From Simmondsia chinensis (Eukaryota > Streptophyta > Magnoliopsida > Caryophyllales > Simmondsiaceae): 64,000 nucleotides of DNA. Of the stretch, positions 22,185 to 34,867 are shown in pieces. Positions within the stretch are counted from its first letter, which is position 1, and every line of letters begins with the position of its first letter. The stretch lies in contig JAGTTD010000007.1 of assembly GCA_018398585.1 (NCBI GenBank), positions 37,538,911 through 37,602,910 on the forward strand, given 5' to 3'. The notes under the pieces are model-generated. The model searched no databases. It was given only the letters and a program-made list of their open reading frames with translations, and had not been told where the DNA came from. The translations under genes and the position numbers were made by a program.

Positions 22185-24190
22185 CGGTGTAACTTCGCTG
22201 TTCATGTGAAAAAGGGGGAAATTGGAGTAATGTAATTTGGGGTGTTGATATTTAACTTGGTTGAGTGAAATAAAAATAATGGGCTGGGCTTTCTTACTTT
22301 TTGTTAATATATTTTGGGTTTGGGCTTTGGCCCAATAAAAAAATACTTTTAAAATATAAATAATACACCGGTGTTTTTCAAAGGTTATTTAGTATTTTGA
22401 CATTGTTTTAGAAATAATAGAAAAGATTTTAACTTTTTTAAATTAATAAAAAGGCTTCTAAATTCTTGTTGTTTTAATACAAAGGTCCCTCTTTAGAATA
22501 ATGATGTCATATTCTGTCAGTAAAGCTGCTGTGGCAACTACTTGTTCCTTAATGCTATAGTGAAATAAAAAAATCACCCTTCAAAAATCATACTTTTAAA
22601 CAAGTTAATTAAAAACATATAATAACTACATAACATAATATCTCGAATTTTATGCTCATAAAGTAAAGATAAGGGTATTTTTTTTGACAGGTATTGAACT
22701 TCTTTGTATAGAGCTTGATTTTATTCTTTATTGGACCATATTCATGCTCATGTTTTGGGCCTAGGCCCAACTGAGGGTTACTAAGTTTTGTGTGATCATA
22801 TATACTCCTGCCTGGGGCTTATAAAGTATTATATGTGCGAGAAGAAGAATTCGCTTATACTCTTCCTAAAAGATAGTAAAAGAAATCTCTGCAACTTCAT
22901 GAACGTAAGCACAGTTGGTTGAACCATATAAATCTTATGTCTCCTTTTCCTTTTCTCGATGTTTTTTTCATTTGTTCTTTTGTTTCATTTTCCTAACAAT
23001 GAATAAGGTAAAATTTTCACTTCAGTGCTGCTAGATAAAATAATCTGCTATGTGCGGTCTCTTCAACACGAAGCTGAGATAAGTTGTTTTACTACCTTTT
23101 GGTTAATCTTAGTATAAACTATTTTTAAATCTTCACCTAACAGCTTTAGCTATAAGAATAGTTAGTTATTTGACATGTTATTTGACTAAGAAGTTCCAAA
23201 CTTGAATCCCAATGATCACCGCTCTTAGTATCAGTACAAGGTATAAGATAACCTGTGCAAAAACACAATTCGAGTCAACGTACATTGCGTTTGGGAACAT
23301 AGTAGAGAATACAAACCATCCTCAGGCATTCATCTACTATCGTTAGTTATTGAGAAAGTTGAATCTTTAATTCGCATTTCTTTTGTTTTATTATTTATAT
23401 GGAGTTTTTTTTTTAACACCTTATTTATATGGAGTTTACGGGAATGAATCCTAGATTTTGAATAGGGATGGTTTGACTCATTAAGTTCACGAATAATTTA
23501 ATAAGGACTCATTATATGCTTGTCAAATAACACGTTAATGACCCATTGAAAACTCGTTAATTACTCGATGCTAGCTCAATAACAGATCGATGATTTGAGT
23601 TAACGAATGACATCGTTAGCTTTCTGTTTGTAGTTTTTAGCGATGAAACTCACCATCGTATCCAGGGCTGAACATCGACAGCAATCGAATTCTAACCAAA
23701 GATGGTAAGCTTGTCAATCATTTTTTTTAATCAGATTGTCAATCATTTTTATTCAGAATAAAATTACATGATTTTCCATTTCCAATTTGTTAAGAACCCT
23801 CTACGAGAATTAGTTATATTAACTTATATATTATAAATGCATATGTGCATATACAATATAAAGGACGTACATATTAGTGGCATTAATATAGAGTCAATTA
23901 TTGTGGCATGCTTATGTTGGCCTTGACATTTCGCTACCAAAAAGAACAGTATCCACGCTTCAGACCTAAATGGGCCTCGATATGAATAAATTCTTAGCAA
24001 TGGATGTAAAATCCCCATAATAATCTTATTTATTTCCCAAAAACACTAACATTAATGATGAGACCAAATTCAACCCAACTCATAATCCTCCCTACTTACA
24101 CGATGAAATTAAGCACCATACTTAAAAACCAAAAGACCAAAAAAATTGCAGCAAAATTAAACTTACAGTAAGACCACCTTTTCATTCTTC
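22185..24190. other. Intergenic between RNA-binding-protein promoter and HSD 3' end
   Basis: Contains the promoter side of the RNA-binding-protein gene, an LTR-like remnant at about 22717-22960 ('gggcctaggcccaac', 'gggcttataaagtatt', 'ttgaaccatataaatcttat', similar in layout to the one at 7585) and 'gctcgttaa' low-complexity sequence (23470-23600). No gene. Confidence 0.4.
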
Positions 24191-27100
24191 TTATTCCGCC
24201 TTCTGTGCCTGTCCATATGGGACCCGAGCCGGGCTCCTGGGGGTTCTCCTGCTGGGGCCGGTGCCCTCGAGGAGGAGAGTCCCTGTTCCCACCAGGGAAG
24301 TCCTCCGCCCATTCTCGGCGGTCAAAAGTAAGCGGAACGTCCAGCTTAAGACCTTGGGGGCAAATACTCGGTAGAGAAGGAACACATCGTACCAGCTTGG
24401 ATATTTTACGTATGGATATCCCCTGCATGCCCCGTCGACGATCAGCTTTGCAAATTCTTCTATCGGTCCTCCTGCTGCAGGTACCTGCAATGGCATTGGA
24501 AGTGTTCGTCATAGACGCGTATCGCTGCTCCTGTTTCAACATAACTGTTATTACTGCCAGGTACAAGTATCGCTGCTCCTGTTTCAACATAACTGTTATT
24601 ACTGCCAGGAGTGTACCGCACTAGCGGTGTAAACAAGCCGACGTTCAATAAATTAATCGTGTTTGTTTTGGGAGCTCGAACTCGGCTCAATAAGCTTAAT
24701 AGGCCAAGAACGGGGCTGCTTGACATGTTATCATTCGTGAACAGTTTGATAAGGGTTCATTAAAAGCTTGTTAACCATTGTTGGCTAGAAAGTAACACAT
24801 CTCAATATCAAGCTCGACTTGATTTTTTAGCTCAGCTCAACTAGGCTCAATAAGAAGCTCTACTAGATTAGGATAACGAGCCAAGGCAAGCCGAGTATCG
24901 AACAAACTAAAATCATATTGAACCCAATTCCAACAAAGCATCGAAAGCTCGATAGAGCTCGGCTCAAACAAAAAAGATGCTCGGCTCGACTTGGCTCATT
25001 TACATACAAACCCCATGAAAATCATATCATATTTCTCGAAATATGGACTTGTCTAATGGATTGGCTACGACACTATCAAGGTTGAGATTCTAGTCTTAGG
25101 TTGGAAACCCCTGACCCCGAACTCGCCGCCAATGAGCCATTGGTTTAATGGTTAAAACACTATAAAGATTGAGAACCTAAGACATGAGGTCCTAGGTTGG
25201 AATCCCCTACCCCAAACTTGCTTATCTACAAAAGAAAATGCTCCAGAAATACTCCAGTATGTCTAGTCACACAAATACCATCAAGGTTGAAGCGTGGCCG
25301 GTCAAGACCATAAGTAGCCACTTTGAGTCCCTGAATTTTCTCAAAGCACCTAAATCATACAACAACAACAGCCCGATGCCTCAAAGAGGCTCCCGGCAAG
25401 GTAGGGTCTGGGGAGGTAAGATGCACGCAGTCTTAACTCTATAAGGTGCTACTTTATGGAGAAGTTATTTCCAAAGGGGCTCTTAAATTTTAAGATCCTT
25501 AGTTTAATCCAAACATAAATCTCTATTTTATAATTTATTAAGCTAATATTTGTATTAGCAGAGAAAATGCTAATATATATGAAGAGTCATGTTGCAAGTA
25601 CTCACTTTGGGCCCTAAAACTCTCAGGACCAGCACTAAGAGTTGCACAAACTCTCAAATACGTTTTGTTTGAGTCGACTAATGCTCAAGTCGAGTTAATT
25701 GTTCATTCAAACCCTTTTCACATTGATGCATAATGGATGACGTAGTGCGCAACTAGGATGCCAAATGTGTCAATGAAAACTTCACATATGAGTATAGTTA
25801 AAATGTATCACATTAGAGTTGCGAGTGAAAAGAGATCGACATATAAGAGGTGATTTTCCAAACTAGCACATTTTGATATTTTTATTCCAAAAATAGCACA
25901 CGAAAATTGAAAATTACCAAAATAACACTCCCAGTCAGCATGTCATTGCCACCTAAGCAAGGGCATTTTGGTTATTCACTTTTTTAAATATTTAAAAAAA
26001 AAGAAAAGCTTTTTTTCTAGCTGCAACAACTTTTTACCAAAAATGTAAAAAAATAAAAATTAAATTAAATGTTGACTAAATTTTTAATATTCTATTATAT
26101 AGGTAATATCATTCGGTATGTCAAAATTTATCAAAATTTAACAAATTTATTGAAAGAAAAAAATATATTTACTATTATTATTGTTATTATATATCTAAGT
26201 TTATATGTTATATAAAAAATTTAGACAACACTAACATTTAATTTTTATTTTTTTTACATTTTGGTAAAAGGTTGTTAGAGCCGTAAAAAGAATTTTTTTT
26301 TAATTTCGAAAAAACTAAAATGACCAAAATACCCTTGCTTAGGTGGCAATGTCATGCTGATTGGGCGTGCTGTTTTGGTAATTTTCAATTTTCACGTACT
26401 ATTTTGATAATTTTGAATTTTCGCGTGCTATTTTGGGAATAAAATATCAAAATGTGCTATTTTGGAAAATCACCCACATATAAGCCTAGTAAGTTACTAT
26501 ATTGAATGACAATTAATTTTAAAATAAAACCTCACTTGGGCTTATATGCAGACCTTATATATATCAATTCCATGGGTCGAGCCTCAGGCCCACTTAGGTT
26601 TTACAATATCTGCAATGAATTAACTTACTTCCCTTTCTTCACGCCATTGCATTTCAGCACCCTCCTCAAGCATGACTTTGCCTCTTGCTATTTCAGCTCC
26701 AATCCATCCATGGGTTGCAATCGTTATTCCAACATCGTCTTTAACTTCAAGCCTCAACGTTTCGTAAAAGTTTATGAGTGCAGATTTTGCTGCCTGCTCA
26801 TGCCGATGGCAACAAATAAAAAAAGTCATCGAGTTATTAGTTACTACTAATAAGTTCATGATACGTAAACAATGGAAAGTAACTTTGAAATCATGTTCTC
26901 AGACCTGAAAATAGATCGGATTCCTATGAATCCGGATCTGAATTGTTAAGTGATTGAATATTAGATCTGAACAATAATCTTATAATTGGATAACCTCTCT
27001 ACATACATATCAAAATTACATTGGGTCCGATTCATATAAATCCAACCCCTTGTCAGGTTTAACTGTTGAGTTCAAGGGAGGTGATAATTATTACACTTTC

Positions 27101-30100
27101 AATAATCATTGCAATTCAAAGACATAAATACTATTGAAATCTCCATGTTGCCTAAAAAAGCTACTATGGTCCAGTTTATAGAGTGAAGACACCCCTTCCT
27201 TAATAAGCCTATTTTCTAAGTGTTAGGTCCAATATCCTCTAATATGGTATCAGCCCTAGGGCAAAGCCGTACCGGTGTTTCACAATGGTTTGATAAGATC
27301 CACACTATGGCTTGTGCAGTGGTGGATCGAGAAAAAAGACCCACAGGGGGGCACTCATGTAAAACCATTGACTAGCTATATACACCTATATCTTACGCAT
27401 AATAATAACATAATTTTTATGTCAAAACTCAACACCTCCAACCCCAAAACAAATATTCAGAAGCAGAGTTCCGAGGCCTATACCTCTTGCCTGCTGGAGT
27501 TGGACGATGATAGGCGTGGCGGAAGGGCCAGATGGCCACTAGTGGGACACAACAGTGAGTTGGGTCTTGGCGTTGGGGGCCTCACAAAATTAGGAGATTT
27601 GTATAATTTAAGCCTAAATATTTACCAATAATAGGAATTTAGCACACGGGCCACCGGGGGCCCATACCCCCAATGAAACAAGTGTGGATCTGCCCCTGGG
27701 CCAGTGCGTGACAGGGTGTACTGGAATCCCACATCATCTAGGGGTACTAGCACAAAGACACCACTCCCCTACTAAGACTGTTTCTTAGGAGTTAGGCCCA
27801 GATATAATCTAATACATACCGTAGGATAATCCACATATGGTTTATCAAATAATTAAATTATGGTACTGGAGTTGTGCTTCGCTAAACAAATCAACTTTTA
27901 GATCCATATTTGATTATTTATCTCAAATTCACTCTAAAATCCGATCCATTACCAAGTCTAATCTTCCTCTAAAACATTAGTTATGGCAATTAGTAAAGAC
28001 CCTTTTTTTTTTTTTTTTTTTGTACTTACAGAGTACAAGCTCATTCTTGGCAGTGGTAACCAATTCTCGACTGATGCATTAACAATGATTCGACCTCTAG
28101 TCTGTCGCAGGTGAGGAAGGGCAACATACGTTGGGTAAACATTTCCCCAAAAGTTTATGTCCTGAAAAGACACAAATTATTTGGTTAGTTCACCCATAAA
28201 CTGAACTTGTCTTCCAACTAGAATTTGATAGGAAAACATCCAAGTCTATTAAGATATCCCCACGAGAAAGTTGTAAGAATAAAGAGATCAACAAATAAGC
28301 CTAGTGGGTTACTCCATTGAATGCCAATTGGTTTAAGAATGAAACCTTACTTAGGCTTATATGTGGACCTCATATATGCTAATTTGGTAGATCTGATTTA
28401 AATCCCAATGAAAACTTCACAAAAAGGACTTTCCATTTGTTACCATCAGATGCGGGAACGCTGATGAATCTGTGGCTTCCTCAAAGTAGAATGTATGTCC
28501 TAAACTTGTTGCATTCACCAAGTGGTCCACTGCACCACAAAAATCCAAGTCAGCAGTAATGCCTTAAAGCATATACTTAACATATGTGGTAAAAAATCAC
28601 TGCATTATGAAGATTTAAGTACTTAATATTACGATCACTATATTCTATACTCAATATAGACTGCGTCAGTCAAGAGGTTTATATTTGCATAAGCTGCAAA
28701 CGAGCTTTCTGGGTTGGTATGGTGGTTAAAACCCCACCCCTTCCGGTTAGGTCTCCAGTATAAAGCTTACAAATCCCCCCTTTCCCGTATTGCCCCTTTA
28801 AGAGTGAATGTCTTAATCTCCTTACCAGTATAAAACATACGTTGCAAATGGCCAAACCCTTTTTTTTTTTTTTATAGACATAATTAAGTGTAGTTGGTCC
28901 TACTGGGCTCAACCCACCAAGAAGTCAATGGGCCGGTGCTAAGGATTCATCGGCCTATTAACCTTCCAATATACCGAAAGTAGATGTCTACTTTTACCCT
29001 TTGAAAAACTAGCCTATCATGGTCCCCTCTACTACAGAGCCATTTGGTGTAAGCCTTAGCCTGGTCATGTGGCCTAACTATTAGCTTGGAATGGATGAGT
29101 CCACCTATCATTAGTCAAGTTTCACTCTAGGGCCTGATCTGCATAGTTAACATATATGGAATTGACAATAATAGGCTCGAGTGGAGTTCCATATCAAAAA
29201 CAGTTAGCAGTAGATGGAGTAGCCTCCTAGACTTATATATTGATATTTTTTTTTTTTCTCTCATGACTCTAATGTGGGACAATGTAACTATACTCACATG
29301 TGAATTTTCCACAATTAGCCCAACTATGAATACACTCATTCCTTTCACGCTAAAATCTGCTATTGCAACGATTCTTTCTGCAATTTAGCAACTGGCTAGA
29401 TTATATCAAAAATACATTTGATAAGGGGAAACATACCACGTCCATAGAAATTGACAGCCTCGGAAATAAACCTTCTACACTCATCTTCTTTGACGACATC
29501 AGCAGCGACAATCATGACATGAGTTGCGCCCATACGTCTGGCGTTCTCACTGATCCCTCTCAGCCTGTTGTCTCTTCGTGCTACCAATACTAGGATTGCT
29601 CTTCTCCTTGCATATTCATATGCTAATTGCTGATATTGTTAGTGTACAACATGTTTTATGTTAGATGTTCATTCATTCAACCTATTAATCCCACCACAAT
29701 GTGGGAAAAGAGCATGTATACACACACACTAGTATACAAGTACATGGCAAAATATAACGCAAAATGTTAAAGAGTATAAAACCATTTTGGACCTATAAAC
29801 ATTAGCTTAAACTTTTAGGATAATTCGCTTCTTGATGTGATACCAGAGCCTAGTTAAGAAAGAGGTTACAAGTATGATTCCCAACAGCAGCCCGTCAATA
29901 CTTTCGGCATAAGGTATGAGATAAGCATGTGCATGTCTAGATTTCAAGCTTAATAGGCATTTACATGATGGAGCATGTTAAGAGTACATAACTACTTTCC
30001 CCTATCAGCTTAAGCATCATGAGGGATGCTCATCTCGTTGTCTGGCTTTCACCATGGTGCGCACCTATAGCTCTGAGGTCTTCTTTGCATAGTTGTTGTG

Positions 30101-31314
30101 TTATTACTTTATTATCTCACTATAACCCTAACCTCCAGTCTTAAGGTCTCATCCTCCCATAATTATCAAAGAGAAATCAGCTTAAGCTTGTAAGATAATT
30201 GGTCAATTGACACAAGGAAATCATAGGAGCTAATAGATGTCTACGCACGAGCAAATGCGCAGCAAGCACAACCTCACTTGGCACCTTTCCCCTTTCCCTA
30301 CTCTCCACCTAGGAATAGCTAAGCCAACTTGTGAAAGCTAAACTCTTCTCAAGCTCAATCTGAGTCAAGGTAACTATTTCGTTAGAGCTCGCACTCAATG
30401 GCTTGTGATCCTAAGTGATGAATCAATTTCTGGCCAAACTATGAGCTTAAATCTGCTTGAATAAAACAACTTCCAGGCTCAAGACTAGATGAGCCTAAAT
30501 GAGCCGAACAAAAACAGAGGAGCTCAAAATCTTTTCATATATTAGCATCTATTTCTATTGATGGTAAACATTTTCAACATCTTCAAATATGAAAATGTTT
30601 TCCACAATTGATGGGAAATTGACTTCCCCCAACAAAAGGGGAGAGCGTTTTTCTTCAAGGAGAGAAAAACCATTCTAATCTCAAGCCATATGTTTTATTT
30701 CAACCCTAACTTGGCCAAACAAGAACCGCATACAAATTTATAGAAACAAACTATTTTCTCTAACTAGAATAACAAAATTTCAAGAAAAATATTTTTATTT
30801 AAAAATATTTTAAGAAAAAAAATTTTGTACGAAAAATATTTTTCATTGAACCAAATAGAGATTTGAAGAAAATTCATAAAAGAACATCTTTGAGTTCAAT
30901 TACAAATTTCGTGATGAAATAGTTAAATTTGTTGCCCTATCCAACAAATTGGCATGTATGAGGTCAAATGCAAGCTCAAAATGAATTCCATTCTAAAATC
31001 AATTGACATTAAATGAAGTAATCCACCGGACTTATTTATATATATATTTTTTATCTCACAACTCTAATGTAAGATTTTACTAGACTCCCAAACGAGTCTT
31101 TTAACAATAGTATCAGCAGTAGGAGTACCTCTCCAAGACCAGAAGAAGCGCCAGTGATGATAACAACTTTCTCCTGCATATCTTCACTGTAAAACAATCC
31201 ATACACCCACTCACACGCACTGATGAACGACAACGCCGGCCACGCGAACGCCAGCATCACCAAGCTCGCCGGTGGCACCACCAAATTCAAAAGCGAGTTC
31301 ACCATATCCATCAT
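24191..31314 (-). CDS. HSD1: 11-beta-hydroxysteroid dehydrogenase-like SDR (steroleosin/HSD1 type)
   Basis: NAD(P)-dependent short-chain dehydrogenase of the oil-body/ER-associated HSD family, thought to act on brassinosteroid- or sterol-like substrates. Exons are 31129-31314, 29437-29629, 28444-28529, 28030-28161, 26629-26793 and 24484-24191; all introns are GT-AG and the frame closes to 351 aa (family about 350). An N-terminal hydrophobic anchor with a proline-knob-like segment (residues 10-40, P14, P15, P26) precedes the Rossmann motif TGASSGLG (54-61). ARRD follows strand 2, and the catalytic residues are S185 (VNAS) and YSAAK (Y198, K202), the last spanning the exon 4/5 junction. The C-terminus carries VKYPSWYDVFLLYRVF. 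The start is the first of two adjacent ATGs; the second, at residue 2, would change nothing. The introns total about 6 kb and are packed with repeats. Exon sequence looks intact, so the gene is probably functional. Confidence 0.94.
24519..24609. repeat. 43-bp tandem duplication beside HSD exon 6
   Basis: The unit starting gtatcgctgctcctgtttca occurs at 24519-24561 and 24567-24609. It lies in intron 5, about 35 bp upstream of the exon 6 acceptor. Confidence 0.85.
25046..25222 (+). mobile_element. Two tRNA-like SINE heads in tandem
   Basis: Two consecutive units each have a box-A-like 'taatggnttgg/ggtttaatggtta' and a box-B-like 'taggttggaancccct': about 25051-25115 and 25134-25210, in HSD intron 5. 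They resemble a tRNA-derived SINE dimer. The 3' body is not the Au-type domain. Confidence 0.5.
25359..25490 (-). mobile_element. SINE copy j
   Basis: (AAC)n, 'cccgatgcctcaaagaggct', GGGTCTGGGGAGG, 'gatgcacgcagtctta' and 'ttatttccaaaggggctc' follow the 3' domain order on the minus strand. No head or target duplication was found. Located in HSD intron 5. Confidence 0.65.
25780..26605 (+). repeat. Family A copy split by a MITE
   Basis: 25780-25847 carries 'acttcacatatgagtatag ... gagatcgacatataag' and 26476-26605 resumes 'acatataagcctagtaag ... gggtcgagcctcaggccc'. Removing the intervening MITE and one copy of its 9-bp duplication restores a continuous family A copy. Confidence 0.8.
25848..26475. 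mobile_element. Mutator-like MITE with perfect 9-bp duplication
   Basis: ACATATAAG flanks both sides (25839-25847, 26476-26484). Terminal inverted repeats begin RGGTGATTTTCCAAA and extend about 80-100 bases each (inner words 'aaaattgaaaattaccaaaa' left, and its inverse right). It is 628 bp, AT-rich and non-coding. A 9-bp duplication plus long inverted repeats points to a non-autonomous Mutator-like element. It lies within HSD intron 5. Confidence 0.85.
28260..28440 (+). repeat. Family A repeat in HSD intron 3
   Basis: Well-preserved copy: 'gttgtaagaataaagagatc', 'ataagcctagtgggttactc', 'aatgccaattggtttaag', 'ttatatgtggacctcatata', 'aatttggtagatctgattt'. It ends directly at exon 3. Confidence 0.6.
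28705..28872 (+). mobile_element. Possible tRNA-derived SINE with poly(T) end
   Basis: 'gggttggtatggtggttaaa' resembles a box A. A degenerate body follows, and a T13 run ends it near 28872. Box B is not convincing. Located in HSD intron 2. Confidence 0.3.
29120..29330 (-). repeat. Family A repeat, inverted, in HSD intron 2
   Basis: Reverse-orientation copy: 'aacatatatggaattgacaa', 'gtagatggagtagcctccta', 'gacttatatattgat' and 'actctaatgtgggaca'. A similar inverted copy is at 30950-31075 in intron 1. Confidence 0.5.
30950..31075 (-). repeat. Family A repeat, inverted, in HSD intron 1
   Basis: 'tggcatgtatgaggtcaaat', 'aaaatcaattgacattaaat', 'gtaatccaccggacttattt' and 'cacaactctaatgtaaga' match the inverted family order. 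It lies just downstream of the exon 1 donor. Confidence 0.5.
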
Positions 31315-31681
31315 CTTTCCTCTCTCTATATCAACTGATCAAATCACAAATCAAAATCAAACACAGAACAGCAAAATTAAAATTCACTCTCAAATTTCAG
31401 TTCCGATCAAAATCGTTGTTGATTTTGAAATTTGAAGATTATATGAACTGAAGGCGGTGAGCGGAAGAAGATACAGAAGACAAAGAGTACCTGGCAATTG
31501 AGAGTGGCTGAGCAGTTAACACTGAGGATTCATGCATTGGGCGGCATGGACACGTGTCGCAAATCTGGCGTCGGAGTTTGAAATTGTGACGAATGGACTC
31601 TACGTCTTTGGAAGGTAGTTACTGCAAACAAATAATAATTAAATTGAAATTTGGAAGAGAGAGATATTGAACGATTTTTTG

Positions 31682-32250
31682 TTCTTGTCAGTTGTTGAAG
31701 GTGGAGATTCTTGCTTTGAAGTTTGTAGATCGATCTGAAACACTGATTGTGGTGATTTGATCGTTAATGACTCTGATTAGTGAAGGATTTAAGCTTTTTT
31801 TGGAGAAAATTTGAGAGTTCTTCATTCTTGTCATTGCTGAAGGTGCGGATTCTTGCTTTGAAGTTTGTAGATCGATCTGAAAGCTCTGATATGGTGATTT
31901 CATTGCTAATGACTCTGATTACTGAAGGATTTTACCTTTTCTGGAGGAAATGTGAGCGTTCTTCATTCTTGTCATTGCTGAAGGTGCGAATTTTTGCTTT
32001 GAAGTTTGTAGATCGATCTGAAGCACTGATTATGGTGATTTCAGTGTTATTGACTCTGATTACTGAATAATTTGAGCTTTTTTCCGAGGAAATTTGGAAG
32101 TTCTTCATTCTTGTTAGTTGTTGAAGGTATAGATTCTTGCTTTGAAGTTTGTAGATCGATCTGAAACTCTGATTATGGTGATTCCAGCGTCAAGGAGTGT
32201 AATTACTGAAGGACTTAAGTTTAATTTCCGAGGAAGTGTCCGATTGTAGA
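31682..32250. repeat. Four-copy ~142-bp tandem array upstream of HSD
   Basis: Unit starts (ttcttgtca/tt...ttgctgaaggt) are at about 31682, 31825, 31966 and 32108, spaced 143, 141 and 142 bp. Each carries GCTTTGAAGTTTGTAGATCG and ATCTGAAA/AGC. The array begins about 370 bp upstream of the HSD start codon, in its promoter/leader region. The 96-aa plus-strand frame and 71-aa antisense frame here are translations of the repeat. Confidence 0.85.
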
Positions 32251-33210
32251 GAGAGAGAGAGAGAAATCGGAATTGCAGAAAATTAGGGTTTCAGAATCGT
32301 AGAAATCTCGATGCAGGAGTTCAAGGAGTATGGTACGTATTGCATTTTGCTGGTTGTTTGATTAACATTGGAATCGAATTCCCATACAAAGTTGCATTTT
32401 GCAAGTCAACTTCTTATGAATCAGGTACGAAGTATTTGATTGTTTGAATGAAAAATAGAACTTCTTTAATGGACTTTTTAAAAGTAAATAAATTAGAACT
32501 TATCTAGAGACTAAATAACTTACTTTTTAATTTTTACTTGTCATATTATGTCTGTCTCCTCGCAACCAAACGAGAGAGCAGATGCCCACTTTATTTGCTG
32601 TGACTAGACTTTATTTTGCGGCTCCTACATCGATCTTATGACTCTGTTGCAGTAGCTCCAATGGTGATAAAAGTTACAGAATTGACACATATGAGGTCTA
32701 AATATTAGCTTGATTCCACTTTTATTTTAAAATTAATTGGTATGAGTAGAGTAATTTATTACACTTATATGTTCATATTTTCTCTCTTATATTTCTCGCA
32801 TGAATTTCGTATTAGCCTAACTCGTGATGTCATCATATTTTCTTTGATATTCGATGTGAGGGTATTTTTTTTGGAAAATTAGAAACTATTTATAGGCCTT
32901 TATTTAACGATTTAACCTTAATTAGTTCCTTGACGATGTGAATGAATTGGTAAAATTGTTGGAATTCTGTCTCTTGCAAGTGAGCGCGGTAAAGTTCAAG
33001 TGATGTATTATTTTAAAATCAAGTGATATTATATGGAGTAACTCACTAGTTTTATATATGGATATCGTCTTTTTTGTACGGTGAGTGAATAGGCAAAGCA
33101 TTCTCTCCATATACAAGGTCTAATTCCACCTAAAAAGTCGACTTGTTCATCGAGGGATATTTCACTGTACAAGTTGAAACGTGTTGTGTTTCTATTTTGG
33201 GTGTTTAACT
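32251..33210. other. Intergenic, no gene
   Basis: Contains degraded inverted family A sequence (about 32670-32830 and 33000-33070). The short antisense frames have no recognisable product. Confidence 0.35.
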
Positions 33211-33274
33211 TGCCTCTCCCAGACCCTGCGTATGCGGGAGCCCTTGTAGCATTGAGACTGTTGTTATTGTTGTT
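33211..33274 (+). mobile_element. SINE copy k, 5'-truncated
   Basis: Only the last part of the 3' domain remains: 'cctctcccagaccctgcgta', 'tgcgggagcccttgtagcat', then (TTG/TTA)n. Confidence 0.65.
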
Positions 33275-34867
33275 GAACATGCCTCTCCCACACGCAATAT
33301 GAACCATGCCAGGTTGCTGCAAACTCGAATACCGGAGGTTTGAGCATCAAAATATTAGTCTAGTTGTACTATCTATTTTTAGATAGTAAGGAGGTACAAC
33401 ATTACCCTGATAAGAGCCACTAACATCTGAGAGGGGAGAGAGATACGTTTCGAACCCAATACCTCATATCTAGAGCCTAATCACTACATGGAATCCAACA
33501 ACTTATTTTCATAAATAAAACAGTAATTTTAAAGCGAGCACAATGTCTTTTGCCATTCCAATACATGTAACAGGGCGAGTGTTGGATATGAATTTGGGCC
33601 CGAGGGACCGGGAACACCTCTCCATGTGTCACCTCACCTCAGTTGACAAGTCACTACTTGCTTTTTATCTTCCTAAGAACTTACTCCACAAAATCGCTTT
33701 ACCTAGACAGTGATGGAGCCACATACAAGTAAGAGTGGACAATTGCTCATATTGACAAACTAAAATACAAGTAATACAAGAGATAATTAAAATAATGATC
33801 CTTATTATATTTGATCGTATCTACTTCAAATCCTTACTTCGTCACTGTATCGAGTGCTTAAAACCTTTATATGGGATCCATTATTGCTCTTAAAGTTACA
33901 TAGTGCTTGAGTGACAACTTCAAAACAAAAAACAAACATAATTTATGTTTGCAATTTTTAGATTTTTAAAAACTAAATTCATATTTATAAAAATGATTGT
34001 TTTAGTTTTTAAATTAGTAAGGCTTAGAGGAGTAGAGAAATCCCTATAGATAGAATCAATATGTATGGCTTTTTTTGCTCCCGACTTTTTTTACCGCCAA
34101 GTTATGTCTCTAAGATAGTTCTTAATCGTAGTTGTCAAAAAACGATACCGGACAAGCCGAGAATTGTTGTTTTGAAATATAACTAGAAGTCTATATCTGA
34201 CCTACAAAAACAGGCTAGAGTTATTCCATGGGGTTGTCCCCTCCTATGCTTAGTTTTGGCTAATACTTTAAAGGATATGAAAAGAACTAATAAGCTATAT
34301 TTGAAAACAACAATTCTCCGCTTGTTCGGTATTTTAATATATGCAATGAAGTATTATGAGAATTAAATATTTTAGCACATAAGTACCTGGCCTATTTTGA
34401 AATTTAATAAAATTTTATAAGAATCTGACCAAGTTTATACAGAAAATGCTAGTTAATTATGATTACGACGATATATATAAGATATGTCAACATTTTGAAC
34501 AAGACTTCGGTGGATTACTACAAGAATTTGATTGAATTTTTATGTAAACTACTTAGATATTGTTGACATCATGTGTAATGTCAACTTTTTTTTGATAAAG
34601 GAGCATCAAATTCTAATGAAAATGTTTATATTTTATCGAAATCATGTCCGATTTTAGTATTTTTTAACAAAAATGTATCGAATTTAGGCAAAAGGGCACC
34701 TAATTGATAAAATTAAAAAATAATAGAATATCAAAGTGATAAAATTTTTAAAATTCAAGTTATCACATTATATATTTTAACACATCATAGTACATATGTG
34801 ATAAATAGTCAAACCAAAGGACATCTCAACTTAGCTTGCAGAATTGAGCAAGTGTCCTAAAGAGTAA
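33275..34867. other. Intergenic; possible MITE at 34360-34800
   Basis: No gene. 34360-34800 has weakly inverted ends ('agcacataagtacctgg' left, 'catagtacatatgtgataaa' right) and the 'gataaaatttttaaaattc' vocabulary of the local MITEs, but no clear duplication. Confidence 0.3.

Noticed and set aside
24205..24624. 139-aa plus-strand open frame
   Set aside because: It is antisense to HSD exon 6 and the adjacent duplicated intron sequence.
31780..32070. 96-aa plus-strand open frame
   Set aside because: It is a translation of the 142-bp tandem repeat, with repeating residues that follow the DNA unit.
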